DNA from: Alphaproteobacteria bacterium
GTDB lineage: Bacteria; Pseudomonadota; Alphaproteobacteria; UBA9655
Length of the DNA: 64,000 nucleotides
Reading direction: 5' to 3'
NCBI GenBank assembly: GCA_027459605.1
Contig: DAIDHR010000005.1
Location: forward strand, 1 to 64,000
A program made the position numbers and the translations under genes. Positions within the stretch are counted from its first letter, which is position 1. The number at the start of each line of letters is the position of its first letter. Shown here piece after piece: positions 18,412 to 29,003 of this stretch. Under the pieces are notes generated by a model. That model was given only the letters and a program-made list of their open reading frames with translations. It ran no database searches and was not told where the DNA came from.

Positions 18412-20226
18412 ATGTGTGGAATTATTGGAATTGTTGGGAATCGCCCCGTTGCGCAAAGACTTCTTTCTAGCCTCGAAAAATTAGAATATCGAGGATACGA
18501 CTCAACAGGCATTGCAACCATTCATAATGGTCAAATCCAAAGGTTGCGGGCAGAGGGGAAGCTTATTAAGCTAAAGGAGAAGTTTTTAGCTACCCCCCTT
18601 GAAGGATATAATGGTATAGGCCATACCCGGTGGGCAACTCATGGTAAACCTTCTGAAATCAATGCTCACCCCCATATTAATTCTAAGGTAGCGCTTGTTC
18701 ACAATGGAATTATAGAAAATTATGCTGACATACAGAAGGAATTAAAAGAAAAAGGATACATTTTTGAAAGTGAAACCGATACAGAAGTCGCAGCTCACCT
18801 CATAGCCTCTTATTTGGATCAAGGTTTAATCCCTCAGGAAGCCGTTGGAAAAGCCTCTAAACGGCTAAAGGGTTCTTTTGCACTTGCTATATTATTCTCA
18901 GGTTATGAAAATCTATTGATCGTTGCTCGCCAGGGTGGAAGTCCAATTGCAATTGGATACGGCGAAGGAGAAATGTATGTAGGGTCTGATGCAATTGCTC
19001 TTGTTTCCTTAACTCAAAAAATTACTTACCTTGAAGATGGAGATTGGGCTGTTTTATCCCCGGAAAGTGTTTCTATTTTTGATAAAAACGATCGCCTCGC
19101 CGAAAGACTAATTCAAGAAAGTCATATCTCTGAAAGCACTATTGGTAAAGGAACCTATGATCATTTTATGTTGAAGGAAATTTACGAGCAACCACAAGCT
19201 ATTCAAACAACCCTTAATGAATTTTTAAAAAACGGTCAAATCGAGTGCCCAGCTTTGCCTTGGAATTCTTTTTCACGTATGACAATTTCTGCTTGTGGAA
19301 CAGCATATTATGCAGGTCTTATCGCTAAATATTGGTTCGAAAAGTTTGGTCGTCTCCCCGTTGAAATTGATATAGCTTCGGAATTTCGCTATCGAATGCC
19401 CCCTCTTCCTGAAAAAGGACTTAGCCTTTATATTTCTCAATCGGGAGAGACAGCAGATACCTTAGCAGCGCTTGAATATACGAAATCTCAGGGTCAAACA
19501 ATTGTATCCGTCATTAACGTACCCGAGAGTTCAATTTCTCGAAGATCCGACGTTGTCCTTTTAACACAAGCTGGTCCTGAAATTGGAGTAGCTTCAACAA
19601 AAGCATTTACAACGCAACTTTCTGCTCTTGCTCTTCTTGCTCTTGATGCAGCGCATAAACGGAAATTTTTAAGTGAAGCCGCTCTTGAAGAAATGCTTTT
19701 TGGTCTACAATCCCTCTCGGGACTTTGCGAGAAAGCCCTTACAACTGAAGATCAAATCAAGAAGCTTGCCCAGACTTTAGTGAAGGCGAGAGATATTCTT
19801 TTTCTTGGGCGAGGAACAAATTATCCATTGGCTTTGGAAGGGGCTCTTAAGCTTAAAGAAGTCAGCTATATTCATGCGGAAGGATATGCCTCCGGCGAAA
19901 TGAAGCATGGACCTATAGCCCTCCTTGATAAGAATGTTCCTGTCATTGTTATTGCTCCTTTTGATGAGCTCTTTGAAAAAACGGCGTCTAATATTCAAGA
20001 AGTCATGGCGAGGGGCGCTCCTGTGATCGTGTTAACAGATAATAGGGGAGCTCACCATTTAGAGTCATATCCATGTGAACTTCTCATTTTACCTGAAACA
20101 ACCACGTTAACTTCCCCTCTTGTATATGCTATCCCTCTTCAGCTTTTGGCTTATCATACAGCTGTTCTTAAGGGAACTGACGTTGATCAACCTCGGAACT
20201 TAGCAAAGTCTGTTACCGTCGAGTAA
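18412..20226 (+). CDS. glmS: glutamine--fructose-6-phosphate aminotransferase (isomerizing)
   Basis: MCGIIGIVGNRPVAQRLLSSLEKLEYRGYDSTGIA; SIS domains; C-terminal DVDQPRNLAKSVTVE. Confidence 0.98.
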   Translation: MCGIIGIVGNRPVAQRLLSSLEKLEYRGYDSTGIATIHNGQIQRLRAEGKLIKLKEKFLATPLEGYNGIGHTRWATHGKPSEINAHPHINSKVALVHNGIIENYADIQKELKEKGYIFESETDTEVAAHLIASYLDQGLIPQEAVGKASKRLKGSFALAILFSGYENLLIVARQGGSPIAIGYGEGEMYVGSDAIALVSLTQKITYLEDGDWAVLSPESVSIFDKNDRLAERLIQESHISESTIGKGTYDHFMLKEIYEQPQAIQTTLNEFLKNGQIECPALPWNSFSRMTISACGTAYYAGLIAKYWFEKFGRLPVEIDIASEFRYRMPPLPEKGLSLYISQSGETADTLAALEYTKSQGQTIVSVINVPESSISRRSDVVLLTQAGPEIGVASTKAFTTQLSALALLALDAAHKRKFLSEAALEEMLFGLQSLSGLCEKALTTEDQIKKLAQTLVKARDILFLGRGTNYPLALEGALKLKEVSYIHAEGYASGEMKHGPIALLDKNVPVIVIAPFDELFEKTASNIQEVMARGAPVIVLTDNRGAHHLESYPCELLILPETTTLTSPLVYAIPLQLLAYHTAVLKGTDVDQPRNLAKSVTVE

Positions 20227-20341
20227 AGAGAGCTTTCCCTTGTTTTATAAATTTGTTTTTAAATCCAAATGGGAAATCTTAACACTGGACAAATTTTTTT
20301 ATAATAAAGGACACTATTCAAGGTCCTTTAAACTTTAAAAT

Positions 20342-20357
20342 TGTTTCACGTGAAACA
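20342..20357. promoter_or_regulatory. parS-like ParB-binding palindrome
   Basis: Exact TGTTTCACGTGAAACA; palindrome extends to 22 bp (aattgtttcacgtgaaacaatt, 20339-20360). Confidence 0.9.
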
Positions 20358-20410
20358 ATTTCGAAAAAAATAATCTCATCACCCGACAAATTTTTTCCAG
20401 CATCATTAAT

Positions 20411-20432
20411 TGCGAGGCGCCAAAGGCGCTGG
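20411..20432. repeat. partial copy of palindromic repeat core (gaggcgccaaaggcgc)
   Basis: Shares the GGCGCC-aaa-GGCGC hairpin core with 37261-37275 (reverse complement). Confidence 0.4.
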
Positions 20433-20449
20433 AGCTCTTTAACAAACTT

Positions 20450-21280
20450 CTATAACATCTGCTTAGGATTAAAATCAAAGATAATAGGTTCTTGATTGTA
20501 TTTAATTAGGGGTTTTAAAGGACCCAGTTTCGGATTTTTGACAGCTCTCATTGCACTTTCTGCGATTTGCTTGACATGAGAGCCATTTGCAGGTCTTGTA
20601 CTGATAAGGGTTGCGGTACGAACTGTTGCATCGGGATTCAATTCAATTCTTATGGTTACGGTAACATCCGTTTCTTTTGCTCCGGCCGGTATATTCCAGA
20701 TATCTCTAAATTGCCTCCTGATGAGATCAAGCTCCGTCACTGACAATACGTCATTAATATTATTCGCTGCATGATCGGCAGTTGAAGATTCATCTTGCTC
20801 TGGCTGAGTCTTTCCTTCAGAAGAAGATGCTGTTTTTTCTAAGTTATTCAATAAGCTTGTAAAGCTATTTTTAGGTTTCTTTTTCTTTTTTGGTTTTTTC
20901 TTTGGCTTTTCCTTAGGCTTCTCTTTAGGTTTTTCTTCTTCCTTTGGCTTTTCTTCAACGATTGGAGCTAAAAGGTCGTCCATTGTAAGCTCAGGTTCAG
21001 GAGCGGGTTCGGGGTCTTTCTCAGGCTCCTTTTCTGGAACTTTCTCATCCACAGGAGTAGGTTTTGGGGGCTTTGGCTTTTCTGCTTCTTCCTTTGGCGT
21101 ATCCGCTTTAGGTTTTACTTTCAGTGCAGGAGCTTGCGTTATATCAGCAATATTTACGATTTCAATTGGAATAACCGGGGGAGGTTCCAAGTCCCGACGA
21201 AAAAGACTAGGCAATCCTAGTAAAAGCAACAGGATAACAATACCATGTAATAGACCTGAAAGGATTGCACCATCCCGCAT
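20450..21280 (-). CDS. tolA: TolA/TonB-like energy-transducing protein
   Basis: N-terminal TM, long Pro/Lys/Glu-rich linker, C-terminal TonB/TolA-like domain; downstream of TolQR. Start at 21280 (MRDGAILSG) or 21352. Confidence 0.78.
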   Translation of the reverse strand: MRDGAILSGLLHGIVILLLLLGLPSLFRRDLEPPPVIPIEIVNIADITQAPALKVKPKADTPKEEAEKPKPPKPTPVDEKVPEKEPEKDPEPAPEPELTMDDLLAPIVEEKPKEEEKPKEKPKEKPKKKPKKKKKPKNSFTSLLNNLEKTASSSEGKTQPEQDESSTADHAANNINDVLSVTELDLIRRQFRDIWNIPAGAKETDVTVTIRIELNPDATVRTATLISTRPANGSHVKQIAESAMRAVKNPKLGPLKPLIKYNQEPIIFDFNPKQML

Positions 21281-21284
21281 GGAT

Positions 21285-21755
21285 TTACTTTCGTGGTTTT
21301 TCCTGAGGGGTTGAGGACGCTTCTGCTGAAGGAAGTTCAGAGAGAAGGGCAACTTTTGTAAAACCGGCTGAACTAATTGCCCCCATCACTTCCATGATAT
21401 GACCATATGAAATCCCTTTGTCTCCTCTTACATATATGCGGGCTTCAGGGTTAGAGCCTGTGATGGCCACAAGCCGGGGAATAAGAACAGCCAACTCGAG
21501 GGGAGTTTCTTGCAGGTAAAGTATTCCCTTTGCATCTACTGTAATGGTTAAAGGCTCCTCTTTCTCATTCATGGCCGATGCCTTTGTTTTGGGCAAATCT
21601 ACAGGTACGCCAACTGTAAGCAAGGGGGCCGTAATCATAAAAATAACAAGGAGGACCAACATCACATCCACCATTGGAGTGACATTAATTTCAGCAACAA
21701 TGTTAGCCTTGCGCCTTGATCCTATTTTCTTTTTAGTTCCTAGAGAAAACGCCAT
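21285..21755 (-). CDS. tolR: ExbD/TolR family protein
   Basis: IVAEINVTPMVDVMLVLLVIFMITAPLLTVGVPVDLPKT; likely ATG at 21755 (MAFSLGTKKK). Confidence 0.9.
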   Translation of the reverse strand: MAFSLGTKKKIGSRRKANIVAEINVTPMVDVMLVLLVIFMITAPLLTVGVPVDLPKTKASAMNEKEEPLTITVDAKGILYLQETPLELAVLIPRLVAITGSNPEARIYVRGDKGISYGHIMEVMGAISSAGFTKVALLSELPSAEASSTPQEKPRK

Positions 21756-21756
21756 T

Positions 21757-22485
21757 TTAATGATTTTCTTCAAGTTGACGAGAAATAATGGCCCCAAATT
21801 CATTGGAAAAAGATTCAAGGCGATTTTCGTATCGGTTAAGTTCAAGAGAGATCTTATGGTAGGCAATAACAGCGGGTATAGCAGCTACAAGACCAATAGC
21901 CGTTGCAAAAAGAGCTTCAGCAATACCGGGCGCTACAACCGCAAGGCTTGTATTTTGAGAGGAGGCAATAGATTGAAAACTATTCATAATTCCCCAAACC
22001 GTTCCAAAAAGGCCAATAAAAGTCGCTGTGGAGCCAAGCGAGGCTAAAAACCCCATATGGCGTTCGAGGCGATCCATTTCTCGGCTTACAGTTACTTGCA
22101 TGGCCCGTTCAATCCGCTCCTGAAGGGTTACGGAAGAGCGACCATTGGACTCTGTCCTCTTCCATTCCCGCATAGCAGCAGCAAAGACAGCACTGAGGGG
22201 ATCGCGAGGGCGATTTCCAATGCGCTCATAAAGGGCATCTAAGGAGCCTCCGGACCAAAAAGAATCTTCAAACTGAGTAGCTGAGGAAAAAAGACTTTTG
22301 ATGCGAATTGCCTTATTAAAAATAATTGTCCATGACCAAAATGAGGCCGCTAAAAGACCAATCATAATTAACTTAACGACAATGTCTGCTGACATAAAAA
22401 GACCCCATAATGAAAGGTCATGGGCCACAATTTGTGCACTGGCTGCCACGCCGCCGAGGTCAGTTAAAGGTGTTGGTGTAGGCAT
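21757..22485 (-). CDS. tolQ: MotA/TolQ/ExbB proton channel protein
   Basis: LGSTATFIGLFGTVWGIMNSFQSIA and GIAEALFATAIGLVAAIPAVIAYHK. Confidence 0.93.
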   Translation of the reverse strand: MPTPTPLTDLGGVAASAQIVAHDLSLWGLFMSADIVVKLIMIGLLAASFWSWTIIFNKAIRIKSLFSSATQFEDSFWSGGSLDALYERIGNRPRDPLSAVFAAAMREWKRTESNGRSSVTLQERIERAMQVTVSREMDRLERHMGFLASLGSTATFIGLFGTVWGIMNSFQSIASSQNTSLAVVAPGIAEALFATAIGLVAAIPAVIAYHKISLELNRYENRLESFSNEFGAIISRQLEENH

Positions 22486-22487
22486 TC

Positions 22488-22907
22488 TTATTTCTCCACA
22501 TCGGATCCATAGGTTAAAAGCATATGGTGATAATGATCATCTATTTTTAAAGGCTTGCCTGATAAATTAACACAAGCCAAAACAACGTCTAGCGTTGCTA
22601 TGAGCTGATCCTCACGAACAATAGCTTGACTTACCTCAAGTTTGACACGACCAAGCTTTTTAAAGTAAGTCTTTACTTCTAATACATCATCTAGACGTGC
22701 AGATGCAAGGCAGTTTAATAAACAAGATCTAACGACAAACATAATTCCTTGATTTCTTATCATGTCTTCATGACTAAACCCCAAGTCACGCAAAAGTTCG
22801 GTGCGGGCCCGTTCGGCAAATTTCAAGTAATTGGCATAGTAGACGATTCCTCCAGTGTCAGTATCCTCTATGTAAACCCGTAAAGAAAAGCTATGACATT
22901 TAGGCAT
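22488..22907 (-). CDS. ybgC: tol-pal-associated acyl-CoA thioesterase
   Basis: [34 protein letters not shown] hotdog-fold signature. Confidence 0.92.
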   Translation of the reverse strand: MPKCHSFSLRVYIEDTDTGGIVYYANYLKFAERARTELLRDLGFSHEDMIRNQGIMFVVRSCLLNCLASARLDDVLEVKTYFKKLGRVKLEVSQAIVREDQLIATLDVVLACVNLSGKPLKIDDHYHHMLLTYGSDVEK

Positions 22908-23934
22908 CTTTCTCCTCTAAAAGAGAAGGAACTATGGGTCGGGGAGCTTTAAGGCCAAGCGCTTCATAGGCCGAAGGGGTCAGCATACGTCCCCGAGGAG
23001 TTCGCTGAATATAGCCTTGTTGAAGAAGATAAGGTTCAATCACGTCTTCAAGGGTGTCTTTCTGCTCTGCCAAAGCAGCAGCTAGGGTTTCAAGACCTAC
23101 GGGCCCTCCATCAAAGTACTCTATAATATGTTTTAAATAGCGGTGGTCCATTGCATCTAACCCATACCTATCCACTTCCAGATGAGTAAGAGCTCGATCG
23201 GCTCCTCGAGCTGAAATCTCAGAAGCCCCCTCAACAATAACGAAGTCTCGAATCCGCCTGAGAAGCCTTAGAGCAATTCGAGGGGTTCCTCGAGACCGCC
23301 TCGCAATCTCTATAGCCCCTTCTTGAGATATAGGCACCTGGAGTGCTCGAGCACCTCTAAGAATGACGTCTTGAAGCTCTTCAGGGGTATAAAAAACAAG
23401 GCGTACAGGAATGCCAAACCGATCCCTGAGCGGTGATGAAATAAGACCTGAGCGGGTTGTTGCACCTACAAGAGTAAAAGGGGGAAGGTCAATTTGAACA
23501 GAGCGAGCTGCAGGCCCCTCACCAATTATAAGATCGAGTTTATAATCCTCCATTGCAGGATAAAGAATTTCTTCAACAGCTGGATTTAAACGGTGAATTT
23601 CATCAATAAAAAGAACATCATAGGGTTGAAGATTTGTAAGAAGAGCTGCCAGATCTCCAGCCCGTGCGATGACTGGACCTGAGGTTGAGCGAAATCCGAC
23701 CCCCAGTTCCCGCGCCATAATTTGAGATAGGGTTGTTTTTCCAAGTCCCGGGGGGCCATAAAAAAGAACATGATCCATGGACTCCCGCCTTGTTTTTGCA
23801 GCTTCTATAAAAACCTTAAGATTCTTGCGGGCTTGAGCCTGACCTACAAATTCTTCCAAACGTTGCGGGCGAAGGCTAACTTCTGAAATTTCAGAGTTCT
23901 CTTCTGAGGCGAGGAGACGAAGAGGTGCTGTCAT
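22900..23934 (-). CDS. ruvB: Holliday junction branch migration helicase RuvB
   Basis: [57 protein letters not shown]. Confidence 0.98.
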   Translation of the reverse strand: MTAPLRLLASEENSEISEVSLRPQRLEEFVGQAQARKNLKVFIEAAKTRRESMDHVLFYGPPGLGKTTLSQIMARELGVGFRSTSGPVIARAGDLAALLTNLQPYDVLFIDEIHRLNPAVEEILYPAMEDYKLDLIIGEGPAARSVQIDLPPFTLVGATTRSGLISSPLRDRFGIPVRLVFYTPEELQDVILRGARALQVPISQEGAIEIARRSRGTPRIALRLLRRIRDFVIVEGASEISARGADRALTHLEVDRYGLDAMDHRYLKHIIEYFDGGPVGLETLAAALAEQKDTLEDVIEPYLLQQGYIQRTPRGRMLTPSAYEALGLKAPRPIVPSLLEEKDA

Positions 23935-24542
23935 GTGCCCGTCCTTGCCAAGAGACTTAAGCCCTGGCGAATAAGGTCATTGAGGGTTGCTTCTTCTCCC
24001 ATTTGTTGGTGGATTTTACTAATGGTTGTGACCGCCTCCAAACGACGATAGCCTAAATTAACAAGAGCTGAAACAGCTTCCTCAATGTGTGGTGTGAGAG
24101 AAGAAGGGAGGGGATATACATTTTGAGGCATAGGCAAGGTTGGCGGAATTTTATCCTTTAGTTCTGCCAAAATTCGACTGGCTAGTTTTGGTCCAACTCC
24201 ATCTGCTCTCGTTAAGATTGCTTTGTCTTGGGCCATGATAGCTTGGAAAATATCAAGGGGAGACAAGGCAGAGAGAAGAGCGAGGGCCATCCGCATCCCC
24301 ACTCCTTGCACGGTCGTTAAAAGCCGAAAACAATTTTGCTCTTCTTGGTTTTCAAATCCATAAAGATGAAGACTTTCTGCCCTCATAACCGTTTCAATGA
24401 GGAGGGTAATTCGATCTCCTTGAGATCCGGTGTTTCCCAAGGTTCGACTTGAGCAAGAAACAAAGTATCCTATTCCTCCCACATCCAGGATAAGAAAGGA
24501 ATCACCAATGGTATCAACTATTCCAGTAAGCTTTGCGATCAT
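23931..24542 (-). CDS. ruvA: Holliday junction branch migration protein RuvA
   Basis: [64 protein letters not shown]. Confidence 0.96.
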   Translation of the reverse strand: MIAKLTGIVDTIGDSFLILDVGGIGYFVSCSSRTLGNTGSQGDRITLLIETVMRAESLHLYGFENQEEQNCFRLLTTVQGVGMRMALALLSALSPLDIFQAIMAQDKAILTRADGVGPKLASRILAELKDKIPPTLPMPQNVYPLPSSLTPHIEEAVSALVNLGYRRLEAVTTISKIHQQMGEEATLNDLIRQGLSLLARTGT

Positions 24543-25039
24543 AAAACATTCCCGATTCTTTGGTTGAAAGTACGGTGATGAGCGTGGCAAATGGCAACCG
24601 CTAAAGCATCGGCTGCATCCTGTACCACACCCCCACTTTTAGGCAAAAGACGGCTAACCATCATAGCTACTTGATCTTTATCGGCGTGTCCAAAACCAAC
24701 TACACTTTTTTTAACTTTATTAGCCGAGTATTCCCCAATAACCAAACCTGCATAGGCTGGAGCTAAAAGAACAACTCCACGTGCTATACCTAATTTGAGT
24801 GCAGACAGGGGATTTTTGTTCACAAACGTTTCCTCTACAGCAGCCTCTTGGGGGGCATATGCTTGAATAATATCGATAAGTTGAGTGTACAAACTTACAA
24901 GTCTGATGGGAAGCTCTTCCCCATCTTTTGATTTAACAACTCCATGATCCACATGTGAAAGGCTTGACCCTTCAGTATCAATGATTCCCCATCCTGTAAT
25001 GCGAAGTCCTGGATCCAATCCTAAAATACGAATAGCCAT
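24539..25039 (-). CDS. ruvC: crossover junction endodeoxyribonuclease RuvC
   Basis: [56 protein letters not shown]. Confidence 0.97.
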   Translation of the reverse strand: MAIRILGLDPGLRITGWGIIDTEGSSLSHVDHGVVKSKDGEELPIRLVSLYTQLIDIIQAYAPQEAAVEETFVNKNPLSALKLGIARGVVLLAPAYAGLVIGEYSANKVKKSVVGFGHADKDQVAMMVSRLLPKSGGVVQDAADALAVAICHAHHRTFNQRIGNVL

Positions 25040-25791
25040 TATTTTCCACTGGCAAGCTTTTCCATGACCTCATCGGACATTTCAAAATTGGCAAAGACAG
25101 TCTGAACATCATCATTATCTTCCAAAACATCGATAAGCTTTAAAACGGATGCCCCTTTTTCTTCATCAACTGGAGCGGTTGTTTGAGGCTTCCAAATCAG
25201 TTCTGCGCTTTCGGGGTCTCCGAATTTGGCCATGAGTCCATCGCGCACACTTGCAAAATCTTCGAGGGTACACTCAATCTCGAAACTTTTATCGGAAGAG
25301 ACAATATCATGGGCTCCAGCCTCAAGAGCTGCTTCAAAGAGAGTATCATAATTGATGCTAGATTTAGGGTAGCGAATAAGTCCAACTCGATCAAACATAA
25401 AGCTGACACTATTCGTTTCTCCTAAATTGCCCCCATGTTTGGTAAAGGCTGCACGAATTTCACCAGCGGTTCGGTTACGGTTATCTGTAAGAGCTTCTAC
25501 GATAACGGCAACCCCTCCAGGGCCATAGCCTTCATAGCGAACTTCAACATAATCCGCTGTATCTTCACCTCCAGCCCCTCTTTTAACAGCTCGTTCCATT
25601 GTATCCTTGGGCATATTTGCATTTCTTGCAGCAAGAATGGCTTGGCGAAGGCGAGGGTTTGCTTCTGGATCAGAACTGATGCGAGCAGCCGTCGTCAACT
25701 CTCGAATAATTTTTGTAAAGATTTTAGCGCGCTTTTTATCTTGGGCCCCCTTACGATACATAATGTTCTTAAATTGTGAATGACCTGCCAT
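25039..25791 (-). CDS. yebC: YebC/PmpR family transcriptional/translational regulator
   Basis: [37 protein letters not shown]. Confidence 0.97.
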   Translation of the reverse strand: MAGHSQFKNIMYRKGAQDKKRAKIFTKIIRELTTAARISSDPEANPRLRQAILAARNANMPKDTMERAVKRGAGGEDTADYVEVRYEGYGPGGVAVIVEALTDNRNRTAGEIRAAFTKHGGNLGETNSVSFMFDRVGLIRYPKSSINYDTLFEAALEAGAHDIVSSDKSFEIECTLEDFASVRDGLMAKFGDPESAELIWKPQTTAPVDEEKGASVLKLIDVLEDNDDVQTVFANFEMSDEVMEKLASGK

Positions 25792-26025
25792 TATGACTCC
25801 TTTAAAAAACTGTAATTTTCTGACAAAAATATGTTGTGTTTTTATGAGAAGGGCAACCCCTCATTTGAAGATCAATTTTTTAAATATGGTTTCAAGAAAG
25901 TAAAAAAATTGGCTTGAATTTAAGAAATCATTTACTATATGCATTGGTATAATGAATATTATGGCTTTTGGTCTTCTAGAAAGACCTTAAGCATGATATA
26001 ATAATATTATTAAGTTATTAGGTGT

Positions 26026-28833
26026 GTGATGAAACGTATATTAATTAGTTTGTTTTGTTTTCTTGGGATTATTAAACCTGCTCCTGTTGCTAGTTTTCTT
26101 GATGATGACTTACAGGAAGGCGTAATCTTGTGGGCCCATAAAGATTTACGTAAAGATGCTCGAGATAAGGATCCTCGCTACCAAGGTCGGTCTGAATTAT
26201 ATGGGGTTGGTTACCCAAAGGCACCAATAATCCATACATATAATCATGAGACATTTCCTGTACCCCTTTCTGTTTTTTTACCTAACGCACAATCTCCTAA
26301 AGCCTTACATGAGGTCCTTTCTCAACATCCTAATCATGAAAAATATTTCTCTTTCGTCGTTCAAGGAATGGAAAATCGAAGAAGGCTCAGAGCTGATGAA
26401 ATTGCTATTGTTAAAAAAGTTGAGGAGAAGAAAAAACTAACAGAAGGCGAGGAAGCTAGATATAAACAATTAAAAAACTCTTATAAAGAAAATAATATTT
26501 ATTACCTTGACCCAGATTACGCTCTTAAGCCTCAATATTTTGTACATCCTGAAGCTCCTCATTATTTGTATGATAATCCAAAAAAAATGCAGTTGAATCA
26601 TGAGGTTAAGTGGACAGTGATCCCTGGGAGTATAGGACAAATAGAGCCTAAAGAGGGACCGCGCCTCCATACGAATAAAGTTTCAACTCATCCTCAAGGG
26701 AAAGTGATGGTCCCCTATATTCCTTTCGTTAAGCTCGCTGATCTCCAAAAGACAAATGTAAAAGAGTATAATCGGGTTATGGGTATTATGCAGAAAGGCA
26801 ATATACAAGCTGATGATGAGGGTCGAGTAAATATGGACATTATCAATGGCGTTCCAGAAGTCAAGCGTATGAAAACTCGCGCTGATAAAGTAAAAATCAA
26901 ACCAGATGCAGCTGGTAAAGTAAACCAGAATGATGTTGAACGGCTAGAAGGAAAATTGACACCTGCGGAACAACGAGCAAAAGAAAATATGATGATTTTA
27001 TCTGGTAATGTTATGCATTTAAAGGGAATCAGATCCACTGAGAGTAGAGATGCTTATGATTTCGTTGCTTTTGAAGAGGAAGGAAAAAAGAAAAGTGCCG
27101 TTACCTATCGGTGGTTGTTAACTGAGCTAGATCTCGAGCTCTTTAATAAGGTTCTTGAGAAGGCCGAGACTTTCCGTGATCTTCTTATCGGCCTTGCTCC
27201 TCTTGATGAATTTAAAATCCTCCTTGGTGAACTGAAAAAGTATATTGGTGAATTGCCGCGAGAAGAAGAGATTCCTCAAAAAAAACAAGCTCCTCAAAAA
27301 GAAATAATACCTCAAGAAGAGAAGATTGGGGTAGATTTACTAAAGGGAGAATGGAGCTGGCAATCTCCCAAATCTAACATTACGATAAACTTAGATGGAT
27401 CTCAAAATTTAATCACAGATACTGAAGGCTCCTCCCAATTTAAAAAAACGTTTGAGGTGGGGGGCTTAGACAAAATAGAAATACCCTATGATATGAACGT
27501 AAAGGGACATCTCTCTATTGGGGTATTAAGTGAAGATAAAAGCCGTTTTCTTGCTCAAAAAAGTCTTCCTTTTGGCATGCAAAATGGGACTCTTGAAGTC
27601 CCAACCTTGGGTCAGAAGCAGGTAACTCTTGTTATTTCGAATGAACTACGCCATCAAAAAAAATCCTCTGAAGCCACGCTATACAAACTTGGTTGGGGAG
27701 GAAAAAAAGAAGCCCCTTTTATTGCCGCCCTAAAAGATAAAAAAGCATGGGCCGAAATTGAAAAAATAGGGGCAGAGGAAGTTAAAGAATGCGAGGACAA
27801 ATGGGACCGTTTCCGTAAAGATAATGCTACCCGGCCTCTTTCAAAATTGTATAGTGATAAAAGAGGAATGATTTTAGGTGTATTCGAGTTTATTAAGCTC
27901 GGGCAAGAGATTGATGCACACCTCCTCAAAAACTCAACCGATGAGAATGCTAAGAAAGATAGAGAAATTAACGAGAAGCGCATCGAAACTTCCATTGCAA
28001 AAATTGAAAAAATTAACTCTCAAATTGAGGAAGAAGAAAAAAAACTACCTTTAGGGAAAAAAGAAGAAACACCGATAAGCTCAGGAAAGGAGGAAGAAAA
28101 AAGCAAAAAGTCAAAGGAGAAAGGCCAGGATCTATTACCGGAGCCACAGCCAAAGAAAACCCCAGACAATAAAAAACCTATGATACTTGGCATAGATCCT
28201 CAAAAAATTTTGAAAGAAGATCGTGAAGTCAAGCGCGCTCAAATTCAGTCCGAGGGACAAAACTATTTTATTTACAATGTGTCTACATTTAATATGAATT
28301 GTGGGTTTAATACACTGGATACAACCCGAGAAGAGGTTCAACAAAAGTTAAAGGCCCTTCGCGGAAAATTGGGGAATAACAACGCGGAATTGGAAAGAGT
28401 TTGGAACCAAGGAGCAACCATTGACGGGATTATTCTCCCCTATATCGGCCATTACGTCTTGGATGCAAATGTTCGTGTGTTTTTAATAGGTCCCGAGGAA
28501 TTTGGTGTGAGAACCATGTTTCTTGATGTAGATCCACAGAAACTGGGGCTCTATAAACAAGATCGGCCGACAATTAATGTCCTCAATGATGGACAGGGAC
28601 ATTTTCAAATTCTCGTTTCTACTGAAAAAAACGAACGAAATGAAATACTTAGAACTTACGGCCGTCAAAAAGAAGATCTTCAAATCGGAGGCGACCAAAG
28701 AGCCCAGCAACTATTTAATTTACAAGGGGAAGCTTTCCAGAAAACTTATGCTGATATAACACACTCCCAATTCCTGAACGAAGGAAAGGGCGGTTGGTTA
28801 AAGTCTTACGTGGATTGGTTAAAAAATAAATAA
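26026..28833 (+). CDS. secreted protein with possible C-terminal papain/OTU-like cysteine protease domain (candidate effector)
   Basis: Signal peptide-like N-terminus; internal beta-sandwich-like domain (~27340-27690); Lys/Glu-rich linker; C-terminal NCGFNTLD (Cys759) ... GQGHFQILV (His859). Confidence 0.45.
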   Translation: MMKRILISLFCFLGIIKPAPVASFLDDDLQEGVILWAHKDLRKDARDKDPRYQGRSELYGVGYPKAPIIHTYNHETFPVPLSVFLPNAQSPKALHEVLSQHPNHEKYFSFVVQGMENRRRLRADEIAIVKKVEEKKKLTEGEEARYKQLKNSYKENNIYYLDPDYALKPQYFVHPEAPHYLYDNPKKMQLNHEVKWTVIPGSIGQIEPKEGPRLHTNKVSTHPQGKVMVPYIPFVKLADLQKTNVKEYNRVMGIMQKGNIQADDEGRVNMDIINGVPEVKRMKTRADKVKIKPDAAGKVNQNDVERLEGKLTPAEQRAKENMMILSGNVMHLKGIRSTESRDAYDFVAFEEEGKKKSAVTYRWLLTELDLELFNKVLEKAETFRDLLIGLAPLDEFKILLGELKKYIGELPREEEIPQKKQAPQKEIIPQEEKIGVDLLKGEWSWQSPKSNITINLDGSQNLITDTEGSSQFKKTFEVGGLDKIEIPYDMNVKGHLSIGVLSEDKSRFLAQKSLPFGMQNGTLEVPTLGQKQVTLVISNELRHQKKSSEATLYKLGWGGKKEAPFIAALKDKKAWAEIEKIGAEEVKECEDKWDRFRKDNATRPLSKLYSDKRGMILGVFEFIKLGQEIDAHLLKNSTDENAKKDREINEKRIETSIAKIEKINSQIEEEEKKLPLGKKEETPISSGKEEEKSKKSKEKGQDLLPEPQPKKTPDNKKPMILGIDPQKILKEDREVKRAQIQSEGQNYFIYNVSTFNMNCGFNTLDTTREEVQQKLKALRGKLGNNNAELERVWNQGATIDGIILPYIGHYVLDANVRVFLIGPEEFGVRTMFLDVDPQKLGLYKQDRPTINVLNDGQGHFQILVSTEKNERNEILRTYGRQKEDLQIGGDQRAQQLFNLQGEAFQKTYADITHSQFLNEGKGGWLKSYVDWLKNK

Positions 28834-29003
28834 GTTTCCCTGCTTTAAAAAAGTCTTTCTTTAGGTCAGGATTGGACCCCTTGATGATCAAACCTTTAGG
28901 TATCTGTCATCAGGGAGTCCAAACTATTCTCTGAAAAACAGCATCACAACTTCAGCTTCGTATTAGAGGGAAATTCTGTAATAATTGGTGAAAAAAATCA
29001 GCA

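Noticed and set aside
21544-22047. 167-aa plus-strand ORF
   Set aside because: Antisense to tolR/tolQ, whose motifs are unambiguous.
25435-25779. 114-aa plus-strand ORF
   Set aside because: Antisense to yebC; shadow ORF.
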